Assembly (NCBI GenBank): GCA_903813345.2
Contig: CAIIXF020000010.1
Location: 30,684,828 to 30,748,827, forward strand
Length of the DNA: 64,000 nt
Direction: 5' to 3'
DNA from: Owenia fusiformis
Taxonomy: Eukaryota > Annelida > Polychaeta > Sabellida > Oweniidae
The position numbers and the translations under genes are program-made. The notes beneath the pieces are model-generated. The model ran no database searches and was not told the origin of the DNA. It saw only the letters and a program-made list of their open reading frames with translations. Below are positions 58,601 through 64,000 of the stretch, in pieces (position 1 is the first letter of the stretch; the number at the start of each line of letters is the position of its first letter).

Positions 58601-61244
58601 TGCATACTGTTAACCCCTAGTTTAGACTAATGAGCAAAATTTGTTCAGGAAATCTAACATATAATTAGATATATTGAAAGTGATCGTATATCATTGCATT
58701 TGTATTATTCGTTTCTCTTCATTCCTACTGCTAACTTAGTGGCGGGTTAAAAGAACGAATTCGATTATCAATTCAAGATTCCTATAACTATCAAAACGCT
58801 ACGATCTTCATTCTTTACAAAAAGCGTTGATGTATTAAGTCCAATGTCATATTTAACTTACAAGAGAGGTATGTCATTGCTTCTCAAACTATTTGCTCAA
58901 TTACTTAACAATTAATACGAGCAATGTGCACAATCGATTAACAGAACGGATTAATTTTAACATTTAATCCATCATCAATTTCCCACTTCTTCCCAATTCG
59001 TCATAATCAAGGTGCCATAGTGCAAGAAAGCACAACAGGTGGCATACTATAGAAACTTGCGTACTTGAAACTCAAAGGGGTAGTATTAGAAACTTTCGAG
59101 GTAGAATTAGAAACTCTAACTCAACTCAAAATATTGGAAGCTCAAAATGAATATAGTATAAACAACTCAGAGTTTAGTATAAGAAACTCAAATGGTAGTA
59201 CTAGGCCAAAGGGTTATAGTAAAAGCTCAATTGAATGTGGTATAAAAAACTCAGGGTAGTATTAGAAACCCGAAGGGTTGTAGTATTAGAAACTCAAATA
59301 GTTGTACTAATAGCCCAAATGGTAAAAATAAAAACTCAAACGGTATGTGGTATAAAAAACTATAGGGTAGTATTACACATATAGTGGTGTAGTATTAGAA
59401 ACTGAAACCGTAGTATTAGAAATTCAAAGGGGGTGTAGCATATTAGATTAATATCTCAAAGGGGGCGTAGCAGATTAATATTAGAAACCCAAAGAATGGT
59501 ATTAGAAACACAAAGGGCATGTAGCATCGATATTCAAATAGAAGTATTAGAAACTCAAAAGCAGTATTAGAAACTCAAATTGATATAGCATTAGAAACTT
59601 AAAGAAAAGTATTAGAAACTAATAATGGGTGCAGCAGTGGAAACTCAAAGAGATATATTAGAAAGTAATAATTGGGTACAGTATTGGAAACTCAAAGAGT
59701 AGTATTAAAAACTCAAGGGGATTTATTAGAAACTAATAATGGGGTGCAGCAATGGAAACTCAAAGAGTAGTACTAAAAACTCAAAGGGATTTATTAGAAA
59801 CTAATAATGGGGTGCAGCAATGGAAACTCAAAGAGTAGTATTAGAAACTCAAAGGGATTTATTAGAAACTAATAATTGGGTGCAGCAATGGAAACTCAAA
59901 GAGTAGTATTAGAAACTCAAAGAGGGTGTATTTGAAACTTAGAGTTGTATTATAAAAACAAAGGAGTGTAACAATTAATATAGTAGCATTAGAAACTCAA
60001 AGAGCGTGTAGCATTAGAAACTCAAAAAGTGGTATTCGAAACTTAAAGGGGGTATCGTTTTTTAAAACAGACCAGGTAGTCTTATACTAATTTCAAAAAT
60101 GTATCATATAAACATATCGAGGGACAATAGGAAAAGGTCAAGAGTAAAAAGCAAAGGGAAATATCAAATAGCAAAACAATGACAATGTGAAATAACATGC
60201 TGGGTAAAAGTGGCGGATAAAAGTACCAAAAAACTAAACTTAGCACAACACAGCATAAATGGCAGAATAAGACAGAGTATCAGAAATGACCTAGGAAGTA
60301 TCATATATATTGTCGCAGCACCATTGTCGTATATATCTAAATACATGACGTACCCAATTCTCGCATTTCGCAAAACGTGGGGATGTCTTTTGAGATAAGG
60401 TAAATTCGAATACTTCCGTTATATGATAGTGTTCTTCAAATGTAAAAATCACTTGTTGACCACTTGTTGATAAAACCTTCAAATAATACACATTTGCCGA
60501 ATTTTTCAATCGATATTAGATGTTTAGATTTTTAGATAAAGCAGCATATTGCAATGACGTTTATGTGTAATTTGCTTGTACAGTTAGAATAAAATGTCAT
60601 TCAGGAAAATTACATTTAGAAGCATAAATGCTGTATAAAGAATAGATTCTATGTTTACTTTACAAAATGTGCACTTAACAATACTATAGTTTGAAATAAG
60701 CCATAGTTTGATCAATTGAAATAACACTTTTAACGGTTTGTTTCTGTCGCTATTAAAATGATAACAGATATATGTAAATCATTGAAAATGAAAATTATGA
60801 GCGTATCCTTAATATAAACTTGTATCTAAATAATAGAATGGAGACATTCCGAATGATGATTTGAATTAGGGTCAACTTTAACGTCGTGAGTTTCCAAATT
60901 GTAAAATAAACACATCGATATAAGAGTGGGATTTAAGATAATTCGATATAAAAAATATCATGATTTTTAATCGATATCCCTTAAAATCAATTGGCTATTC
61001 TCATATTTTATATGCTTATCACTCAAATGTCCTTGCCTCCAAAACCAAATTTTGTCATTACCTGTCCGCGATTCACATATCCCAAATCTCTCGCCACGAT
61101 ATCGGCAACCTCAGGTCCTCCGTGGATCTCCACTGCCCATTCGTTAGTAAAGTGCTCATCATTGTACGCTGCGTCCGTCAAAACTCCGTATTTTAGAAGT
61201 AAAATCGTGGTCAAGTAAGCCAAAATCTTCATAATATTGACCAC
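22445..61244 (-). CDS. PCSK1: Prohormone convertase 1/3 gene, 16 coding exons
   Basis: Subtilisin/kexin-family serine endoprotease that cleaves prohormones and neuropeptide precursors after paired basic residues in dense-core secretory granules. I assembled 16 exons by matching to the known PC1/3 domain order. Every junction is AG/GT, all phases agree, and the sum is 2,118 nt (705 residues plus stop). Order: signal peptide (about 1-24), prodomain with internal site RTKR (79-82) and primary site RVKR (108-111), catalytic domain with Asp176, His217, oxyanion Asn318 and Ser391, P domain with an RGD motif (about 440-600), and a short acidic helical tail. Asn rather than Asp at the oxyanion position argues against PC2, and there is no Cys-rich region or membrane anchor as in furin or PC5/6. 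Mammalian PC1/3 is about 753 residues, so the tail here is shorter. Untranslated exons and the promoter are not resolved. Confidence 0.93.
23440..23755. repeat. Tandem repeat of about 57 bp next to PC1/3 exon 15
   Basis: About six units with a core like CATTCTTGGTCAATGATAGC and TATATAACAAACAGTATAT, ending roughly 70 bp from the exon 15 donor. Confidence 0.8.
23822..23938 (-). CDS. PCSK1: PC1/3 exon 15: end of P domain
   Basis: Residues 586-624: [20 protein letters not shown] and then a tail beginning [19 protein letters not shown] is the conserved last strand of the P domain. Phase 0 at both ends; donor GTAGGT. Confidence 0.9.
24156..24722. mobile_element. Long foldback element beside PC1/3 exon 14
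   Basis: Arms of roughly 200 bp (24156-24350 and 24510-24722) are inverse copies. Examples: GTTTATCGGCAGAACGAAGA against TCTGCCGATAAACCC, and GAATCATTGGTCAGTCAATG against CATTGACTGACCAATGGTTC. It ends about 75 bp from the exon 14 donor. Confidence 0.8.
24800..24933 (-). CDS. PCSK1: PC1/3 exon 14: P domain
   Basis: Completes Gly541 and encodes [20 protein letters not shown], then [20 protein letters not shown], closely matching the [15 protein letters not shown] block of PC1/3. Phase 1 to 0, donor GTAAGT. Confidence 0.94.
25117..28097 (+). mobile_element. Decayed Jockey/CR1-like LINE in PC1/3 intron 13
   Basis: ACTATTATAC at 25107-25116 and 28098-28107 forms a 10-bp target-site duplication around the coding body and an AATAAA/poly-A tail. 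It includes the end of an endonuclease domain, reverse transcriptase and C-terminal knuckle, and is antisense to the convertase gene. Confidence 0.87.
25130..27794 (+). pseudogene. LINE endonuclease/reverse transcriptase, multiply broken
   Basis: Starts within an APE-type endonuclease: [12 protein letters not shown], then [15 protein letters not shown] at 25513-25515 interrupts it. A linker region follows to about 25881, where the frame shifts into the reverse transcriptase (25809-26966): [71 protein letters not shown]. Further shifts occur near 26945, 27180 and 27400. The ending [10 protein letters not shown] and [17 protein letters not shown] is in yet another frame. Clearly older than the LINE at 15.3 kb. 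Confidence 0.85.
28261..28418 (-). CDS. PCSK1: PC1/3 exon 13: P domain with RGD
   Basis: Residues 489-540 plus one base of Gly541. Contains [32 protein letters not shown] and [15 protein letters not shown]; the RGD is a conserved P-domain feature of convertases. Phase 2 to 1. The following intron hosts a complete LINE insertion. Confidence 0.94.
28527..28766 (-). CDS. PCSK1: PC1/3 exon 12: end of catalytic domain, start of P domain
   Basis: Completes Asn408 and encodes [34 protein letters not shown] and [12 protein letters not shown], which mark the catalytic/P-domain junction. Phase 2 to 2, donor GTGAGT. Residues about 408-488. Confidence 0.94.
29065..29165 (-). CDS. PCSK1: PC1/3 exon 11: catalytic Ser
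   Basis: Residues 375-407 plus two bases of Asn408. [20 protein letters not shown] carries the nucleophile Ser391. Two AG sites lie close together at the 5' end; only the upstream one (TTTTAG then GTTAGC) keeps the frame. Ends in phase 2 before GTAAGA. Confidence 0.92.
29401..29479 (-). CDS. PCSK1: PC1/3 exon 10
   Basis: Completes Gly348 and encodes [19 protein letters not shown] and the following residues up to Ile374, conserved among convertases. Phase 2 to 0, donor GTATGT. Confidence 0.92.
29745..29878 (-). CDS. PCSK1: PC1/3 exon 9: oxyanion-hole Asn
   Basis: Residues 304-347 plus two bases of Gly348. SWASGNGG places Asn318 at the oxyanion position, where PC2 has Asp; this is the main reason for assigning the gene to PC1/3 rather than PC2. 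[20 protein letters not shown] follows. Phase 0 to 2. Confidence 0.94.
30322..30494 (-). CDS. PCSK1: PC1/3 exon 8: catalytic core
   Basis: Residues 247-303. Contains VRMLDG, then [20 protein letters not shown], the convertase signature that helps form the S1/S4 pockets. Phase 1 to 0, donor GTAATT. Confidence 0.94.
31165..31420. repeat. Degenerate tandem repeat of about 110-120 bp
   Basis: Three related blocks with GCAGTTTGTAGCTCCTGCAC-type sequence and CACTGGTTC/ACTCTTGC endings, within PC1/3 intron 7. Confidence 0.5.
32310..32560. other. GC-rich island in AT-rich intron
   Basis: Strikingly G+C rich, with repeated CGCCCGG and GCGCCCGGGCGAT motifs and a small hairpin (CGATGAGT with AACTCATCG). 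No reading frame or tRNA/rRNA feature is recognised. Likely part of a dispersed element. Confidence 0.6.
32570..32935. repeat. Tandem repeat of about 155 bp, 2.3 copies
   Basis: GCTACTGTATTTCTGATCGT and AGCTGCTCGCTTGGTCCCTT occur in two full units; a third partial unit starts near 32880. Confidence 0.85.
32955..33400. repeat. Two tandem repeats in series
   Basis: TTTTACCCATTCCTGCTCCG is duplicated about 80 bp apart. From about 33070 units of roughly 90 bp carry GGGTCGCCAAGGGTCACAGC and CCTGGATGTTGACATTGGAA; two units are nearly identical. Confidence 0.85.
33851..33939 (-). CDS. PCSK1: PC1/3 exon 7: catalytic His
   Basis: Completes Lys216, then [20 protein letters not shown]; His217 is the catalytic histidine. 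Ends in phase 1 inside Gly246, donor GTATAA (less consensus than its neighbours). Confidence 0.94.
34041..34127. repeat. Short perfect hairpin
   Basis: TTGCTACTGAGATTGTCCCC is answered by GGGGACAATCTCAGTAGCAA about 45 bp later, a 20-bp perfect inverted repeat in the intron upstream of exon 7. Confidence 0.85.
35639..35715 (-). CDS. PCSK1: PC1/3 exon 6: calcium-site region
   Basis: Residues 191-215 plus two bases of Lys216. The run [14 protein letters not shown] is the highly conserved DFNDND-type segment ahead of the catalytic His. Phase 0 to 2, donor GTAAGT. Confidence 0.93.
35872..35925 (-). repeat. Dispersed repeat, GGCGTCTGTAACAAATGG type, copy 1
   Basis: The reverse complement contains GTTCGGCGTCTGTAACAAAT and GGTGTTGACATTTTG. 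Relatives lie at 40865-40925 and 44083-44165. Confidence 0.65.
36038..36075 (-). CDS. PCSK1: PC1/3 exon 5: 38-nt micro-exon
   Basis: Completes Gly178 and encodes [12 protein letters not shown] (179-190), matching the conserved LEWNHTDIYANY of PC1/3. Too short to appear as an open reading frame; supported by exact phase fit (1 to 0), acceptor AACAG and donor GTAAGT. Confidence 0.92.
36755..36869 (-). CDS. PCSK1: PC1/3 exon 4: catalytic Asp
   Basis: Residues 140-177 plus one base of 178. Contains [19 protein letters not shown]; the first Asp of LDDG (176) is the catalytic aspartate of the subtilisin triad. Ends in phase 1 before GTAAGA. Confidence 0.94.
37291..37502. mobile_element. Short TA-flanked inverted-repeat element
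   Basis: Left TACACCCCCATAAGATTGG and right CCAAACTTATGGAGGGCAG then TGTA. Related by its termini to the element at 4347-6013. Lies upstream of PC1/3 exon 4, in intron 3. Confidence 0.6.
38571..39848. mobile_element. Foldback element, interrupted by a LINE fragment
   Basis: Left end TTAAAGGAATATTCCTTGCC (from 38570) is mirrored by GGCAAGGAATATTTCTTTAA on the right. After the nested LINE the left arm resumes (ATGGTAGCTATAACCATATA, 39280 on) and pairs with 39625-39812. Arms total about 200 bp. Confidence 0.8.
38608..39279 (+). mobile_element. LINE 3' fragment nested in a foldback element
   Basis: An open frame 38620-39042 encodes the C-terminal end of a LINE protein of another lineage: [37 protein letters not shown] and a Cys/His knuckle ending [10 protein letters not shown] 3' untranslated stretch with AATAAAG ends at about 39279. 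It interrupts the inverted-repeat element 38571-39848. Confidence 0.75.
39998..40126 (-). CDS. PCSK1: PC1/3 exon 3: prodomain end and primary cleavage site
   Basis: Residues 97-139. [13 protein letters not shown] holds the autocatalytic RVKR site (108-111). It is followed by the acidic start of the mature enzyme and [11 protein letters not shown], the conserved entry to the catalytic domain. Donor GTGAGT, phase 0. Confidence 0.93.
40865..40925 (+). repeat. Dispersed repeat, GGCGTCTGTAACAAATGG type, copy 2
   Basis: GTGTTCGGCGTCTGTAACAA followed by ATGGCGGGTGGTAACATATC. Confidence 0.65.
41128..41452. mobile_element. Solo right half of the TACACTCCC element family
   Basis: Shares TAAAGAGGCCCTTATCACGT-like sequence and the end GCTAAGGTTGCCAAACGTAT plus GGAGGGTAGTGTA with the right arm at 5760-6013. 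No left arm is found next to it; a separate left-end start appears at about 41470. Confidence 0.65.
42946..43229. mobile_element. Mutator-like small element with 9-bp target duplication
   Basis: A perfect 19-bp terminal inverted repeat TAGTTCAACAAGTTAAACC is flanked by GCTGTTTAT on both sides (42937-42945 and 43230-43238). 284 bp, non-coding, in PC1/3 intron 2-3 territory upstream of exon 3. A 9-bp duplication is the hallmark of Mutator-like elements. Confidence 0.8.
43861..43965 (-). CDS. PCSK1: PC1/3 exon 2: prodomain
   Basis: Residues 62-96, starting [12 protein letters not shown] and containing RTKR (79-82), the secondary prodomain cleavage site, and [11 protein letters not shown]. Acceptor TTTTTCAG, donor GTAAGT, phase 0 at both ends. 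Confidence 0.92.
44083..44165 (+). repeat. Dispersed repeat, GGCGTCTGTAACAAATGG type, copy 3
   Basis: TTCAGCGTCTGTAGCAATTT with GTGGTGACATTTTG, preceded by several short GTTCGGCGT-like steps. Confidence 0.6.
46159..46217. repeat. Microsatellite (ATACA)n
   Basis: About eleven pentamers of ATACA with a few substitutions, in PC1/3 intron 1. Confidence 0.9.
46637..46702. repeat. Three copies of a 22-bp repeat
   Basis: GTTTTCTAGACTACTTTGAT occurs three times in a row with no change in the core. Confidence 0.92.
47265..48015. repeat. Minisatellite of about 77 bp, ten units
   Basis: Core CATAAAAACCAGGGGAGGAG and CAAATTAACTAGTGTGTATC. Central units alternate between two subtypes (AGGAGAGG with ACAAAATACAAGC, and AGGGGAGG with ACAAAGTGCAAGC), giving a higher-order period of about 155 bp. 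Confidence 0.92.
48546..48692. repeat. Microsatellite (ATTGT)n
   Basis: Interrupted pentamer array of ATTGT over 145 bp; open in two frames only because of its composition. Confidence 0.92.
49099..49633. mobile_element. Foldback element in PC1/3 intron 1
   Basis: Arms of about 130 bp: TGGCCGCAATTGAACAAAAT on the left and TTTTGTTCAATTGCGGCCAT on the right, continuing through the ATGGCATTACATTTAGCAGT type block. The spacer is about 270 bp and non-coding. Confidence 0.82.
50644..50964. mobile_element. Small inverted-repeat element, ends TCACTCTTAAAAA
   Basis: TCACTCTTAAAAA at the left and TTTTTAAGAGTGA at the right. The inner arms are also related (ATTACTTGAGTATTTCC against GGAAATCCAAGTAATA). 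AT-rich interior, no coding frame. Confidence 0.7.
51022..51536. mobile_element. Inverted-repeat element, GGAGAGTTTAAGCTAG family, copy 1
   Basis: Ends GGAGAGTTTAAGCTAG and CTAGCATAAACTCTCC. The interior includes CTTCAGATACCCGTTCAG and AGCTCCAACTATCTTACCAA. The same interior recurs at 56145-56771. Confidence 0.75.
54480..55165. repeat. Minisatellite of about 60 bp with 118-bp higher-order duplication
   Basis: About ten units with AGGTTTAAGTTGAGAAAAAC and GTTGAGACCGATGCACTGTA. The block at about 54665-54782 is repeated almost exactly at 54783-54900. On the minus strand 54606-54959 is open and reads as repeats of FSQLKPHL; probably chance. Confidence 0.9.
56145..56771. mobile_element. GGAGAGTTTAAGCTAG family, copy 2 (interrupted)
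   Basis: Matches the copy at 51022 from GGAGAGTTTAAGCTTACAAT through AGCTCCAACTATCTTACCAA to GCACAGTAGTCTAAA. An extra block of roughly 250 bp (about 56295-56545) is absent from copy 1, and the right terminus is missing. Confidence 0.72.
57108..57240. mobile_element. GGAGAGTTTAAGCTAG family, partial inverted copy
   Basis: AAATCGAAACGGCAACGTAT with ACATGTAGCTTCTCACTT is the reverse complement of the right end of copy 1 (51425-51536). Confidence 0.65.
59045..60055. repeat. Kilobase array of a roughly 20-bp unit
   Basis: Some forty degenerate copies of AGTATTAGAAACTCAAAG. Between 59600 and 59930 a longer block with GGGTGCAGCAATGGAAACTC is itself repeated about four times. Confidence 0.9.
61062..61244 (-). 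CDS. PCSK1: PC1/3 exon 1: signal peptide and start of prodomain
   Basis: Residues 1-61. Met1 is followed by a hydrophobic stretch ([11 protein letters not shown]), then [12 protein letters not shown], the conserved start of the convertase prodomain. A second Met at residue 5 could also serve as the start. Ends in phase 0 at GQ before donor GTAATG. Intron 1 behind it is about 17.1 kb. Confidence 0.9.
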
Positions 61245-64000
61245 CAGTCAGAAAATTTCCCCTCGTCGTTTAAATATAGCTATTTTAGTCCAATTTCCGT
61301 GATGGTATATCTTTTTAATCTCTAATTGTTTCTTTATTATTTATCTTTGATTGATTACCCCTGATTAGGTCTTAGATTCTAGTTCCTATTTTTACGAAAA
61401 CTATATTTGTCAGCTAGAATTCATGATGTTACCATTTAGAATGTGCCACTGGCTACACTGGATACGAGCTCGCTACTTAATGAGAATGACTTTTAATTTC
61501 GCAGCTGCTTATCACCAAATGTTCCCTTGCAAATTGCAAAGTTGTTTTCCCGTTCTGGTCAAAGTCGAAAGTGTTAGCTAAAACGATAGCCTAGGACCCA
61601 GGACTGGGCGTCTCAGAGTAATACTTTAGTAATTCAACTTCAATATGTCCAGTTATCTGAAAATTTGATCATTATCGTTAATCGTATATTTGATACTGAT
61701 ATCCGAGGGATATGACAAATATAAACTATACCATACTTAACAATGCTGGTAATAATATATAGTCGTTTCTGTTGATGTATTACACATAGGGGTCTTAATC
61801 GCTGACGTCAGATACTTAGATATGCGTGGAACTGTTTAAGTTAATGCGGGCCATCGGTAATGTGTGATGAGTGATTGTCACCAACGTCATCTTTGGGGCC
61901 TTTCCCGTGTCGTCAATTTAGATTCCGTTAGTGATACCCTTCAATTGCTACCCAATTCGAGTAAATTTATCTCGAGTCGCCCTAGTCGGTTCTTGTGTTT
62001 TGGTTAAGCTTATCTGTTTACTCTTCACAGCTCTAGCAGATGTTAAGTGAAAATAATTAAATTAATCTAATTTATGATTGTAATTACACGTCATTGAATG
62101 TAAGTTCAGATATTTCGTGTGGGTAAATATAACTCCATAACGATTGATCACAAAACCTTATCACCCTACAAATATTATCGTGAGTGGGCTATATAGAAGA
62201 GGATTACAAGAATCATGCAATGGAAATTATGGTCCCGGGAGGATTATACTAAAGACTCATTTGCAGATTGATATACATGACACTGATTGGGTTGCAGAAT
62301 AACCTTTTGACGTCATTACTCCTGCGAAAAAGGATTAGGGGTCCCCCAGATTGTGCCCATCTTTTAAAAAAGGACTATTTTTGTAGATGCATTGCTAATA
62401 AAAATCGTTCTGTTGTTACTGTCACTATTAAATGTTTTAAAGCTTTGAGGTATTTCATTTATTTATTTATTTTATTTTATTTATTTATTATTTATTTCAT
62501 GATAATATAACAATGGAATGTACAAAGCATGTGCACTCGACACCCTTAGTATCAACCTAAGATAAAGAGATAAAGATAAATTGCAAAACCCAGGTAAAAC
62601 ATATTTTATTTACTTATTTCTACACGTTGCGTTATGGTAAAATTAATGTTTCTTATTGCTATAGATATTGTATTTATGTAGCATGCCCGATGTTGATTTT
62701 CGATCAGAATCTATTTGATGCTATGTGTAATAACGAAGATATGAGACATTCAGTTAAGTATTTTCGATGGAAAGGATTACTCGAAATGGGAAGTGCAAAA
62801 AATCGTCACACAAGATGAGCGCCTTCTACGATGTTTTATGTATAAGGATATTGCCCAACTGCATAATGATATTGCCCGGTTTTCTAATGATATTATCCAA
62901 TTAGATGGCTTTTCCAATGACATACAATGATCTAAACGATCTTATTTTTTCTCAATAACTTATATAATATATTTAGTTCGAAGGTATACACCTACTAATA
63001 TCGAGTTTGAAAGTTCTACCCCTATATATCTAACTTTATCCAATGTTATATACGCCTACATCCCCTCAATCCTTATCCAACTTTTAAACCATCATATTTT
63101 CATAATTGATTATAAAATTGGAATTCAAACAAAAAGCATTGGTCCATCATTAGTCCAAAAACCACAGTCCATTATTAGATGGAGCTTTGGATGTCAAAAA
63201 TCTAGAGAGAAAAATTAAATACTAATGGAGATGTTAAGCAACATTTTGGAAATAAACCTATTGGTGATCATGGAAAGAACACTCGTTCTACATTGCATCA
63301 AAATAACGCACAGATAAGGTTGCTGATATCTCGTACACTGCAATGTTAAATTAAACGTCAGAAGTAGAATAAAAAAGTACACCAGTGTTCGTAAAAGCTC
63401 ATCAACACGTAATCTGATGAGAACCCCACTCCGATTTCCGCACTTTTGGAGTGGAGAGAATAAGTGTGAATGGTGATGTTAACGGGTATTTAATACAAAC
63501 AGTAGGAATCAATGGATTGCCTCGTAAGCATAGAGTCGATGTGATATGATTAATTGTACACCTGTCGCTTTAAATGATTGGCTCTTTTGTTTCGCTAGCT
63601 ATCAAACTAATAAGCCGATTTCAATACATCTAACCTACCACTGTTAGTCTTAAAAATGTTAACCACAGAAAACGATTTATTTTATTTTGGTTTTAAATGC
63701 CATTTTATTTCTCCATAACACCAGTATGTAGTGGTATTAACAATACAAATAACCAGTAAATAGCACGGTAGATGGCGCAACCGCCCTTAGACAGTCATAT
63801 TTTGAGTTTTGTGTATTACGTAGCTGGTTGTAAAATAGTCGTATTATTTTTGGCCAGCTCTGTTATCTATAAGAAAAGCATACAATGACAATATACAACT
63901 AATAGAGGGTGTACGATCGAGACCAATCATATTCTGATGCCGGTGTAAAAGGGTAGGAGGTCCTATCAACTTATGGTCCTACTCTCCATTGATTTATATT
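61245..64000. other. Upstream of PC1/3, no gene seen
   Basis: Expected to hold the convertase 5' untranslated region and promoter. An AT-rich TTTATT tract lies at 62455-62500. No exon, repeat array or element ends are recognised. Confidence 0.55.

Larger units (their letters stand above)
43966..61061 (-). other. PC1/3 intron 1 (about 17.1 kb)
   Basis: No further coding exon is needed or found, since exons 1 and 2 join in phase 0 in a conserved order. It is filled with minisatellites, microsatellites and inverted-repeat elements listed separately. Stretches 44170-46150, 51540-54470 and 57245-59040 show nothing recognisable. Confidence 0.7.

Overview
This is AT-rich eukaryotic DNA from an animal. 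It has split genes with GT-AG introns, several non-LTR retrotransposons, many small inverted-repeat elements and many minisatellites. The best anchor is a complete prohormone convertase 1/3 (PCSK1-type) gene on the minus strand. Insects lack PC1/3 while molluscs and vertebrates have it. Together with a secreted PAN plus C-type lectin gene and the repeat style, this points to a lophotrochozoan, most likely a mollusc; the species cannot be told.

Layout. 1-8.5 kb: no host gene seen; a TA-flanked inverted-repeat element with a LINE fragment nested in it, then a 5'-truncated L1/Tx1-like LINE with a candidate target-site duplication. 8.8-10.8 kb: two convergent pieces that look like the N-terminal exon (+) and the rest (-) of one secreted-protein gene, separated by a 25-bp minisatellite; the minus piece has an in-frame stop and a frameshift. 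11.9-12.4 kb: a foldback element. 12.85-18.6 kb: a three-exon secreted PAN/C-type-lectin gene (-) whose second exon carries a small retroelement-like insertion and whose last exon is flanked by minisatellites that resemble its own ends; a LINE with an uninterrupted reverse transcriptase ORF and an 11-bp target-site duplication sits just upstream of exon 2, in intron 1. 18.6-22.4 kb: intergenic, with two inverted-repeat elements.

22.4-61.2 kb: the PC1/3 gene, 16 coding exons whose phases all agree (2,118 nt, 705 residues plus stop). Its introns hold a decayed Jockey/CR1-like LINE, foldback elements, a Mutator-like small element with a 9-bp duplication, and several tandem arrays. Intron 1 is about 17 kb and carries the largest minisatellites and a small inverted-repeat family present in three places. 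61.2-64 kb: upstream of the convertase start, with no gene recognised.

Functionally, the convertase should cleave prohormones and neuropeptide precursors in dense-core granules. The lectin gene encodes a small secreted recognition-type protein with unusual ligand-site residues. No operon-like linkage is implied. The most unusual pattern is that three separate minisatellites each appear to have grown out of an exon boundary.
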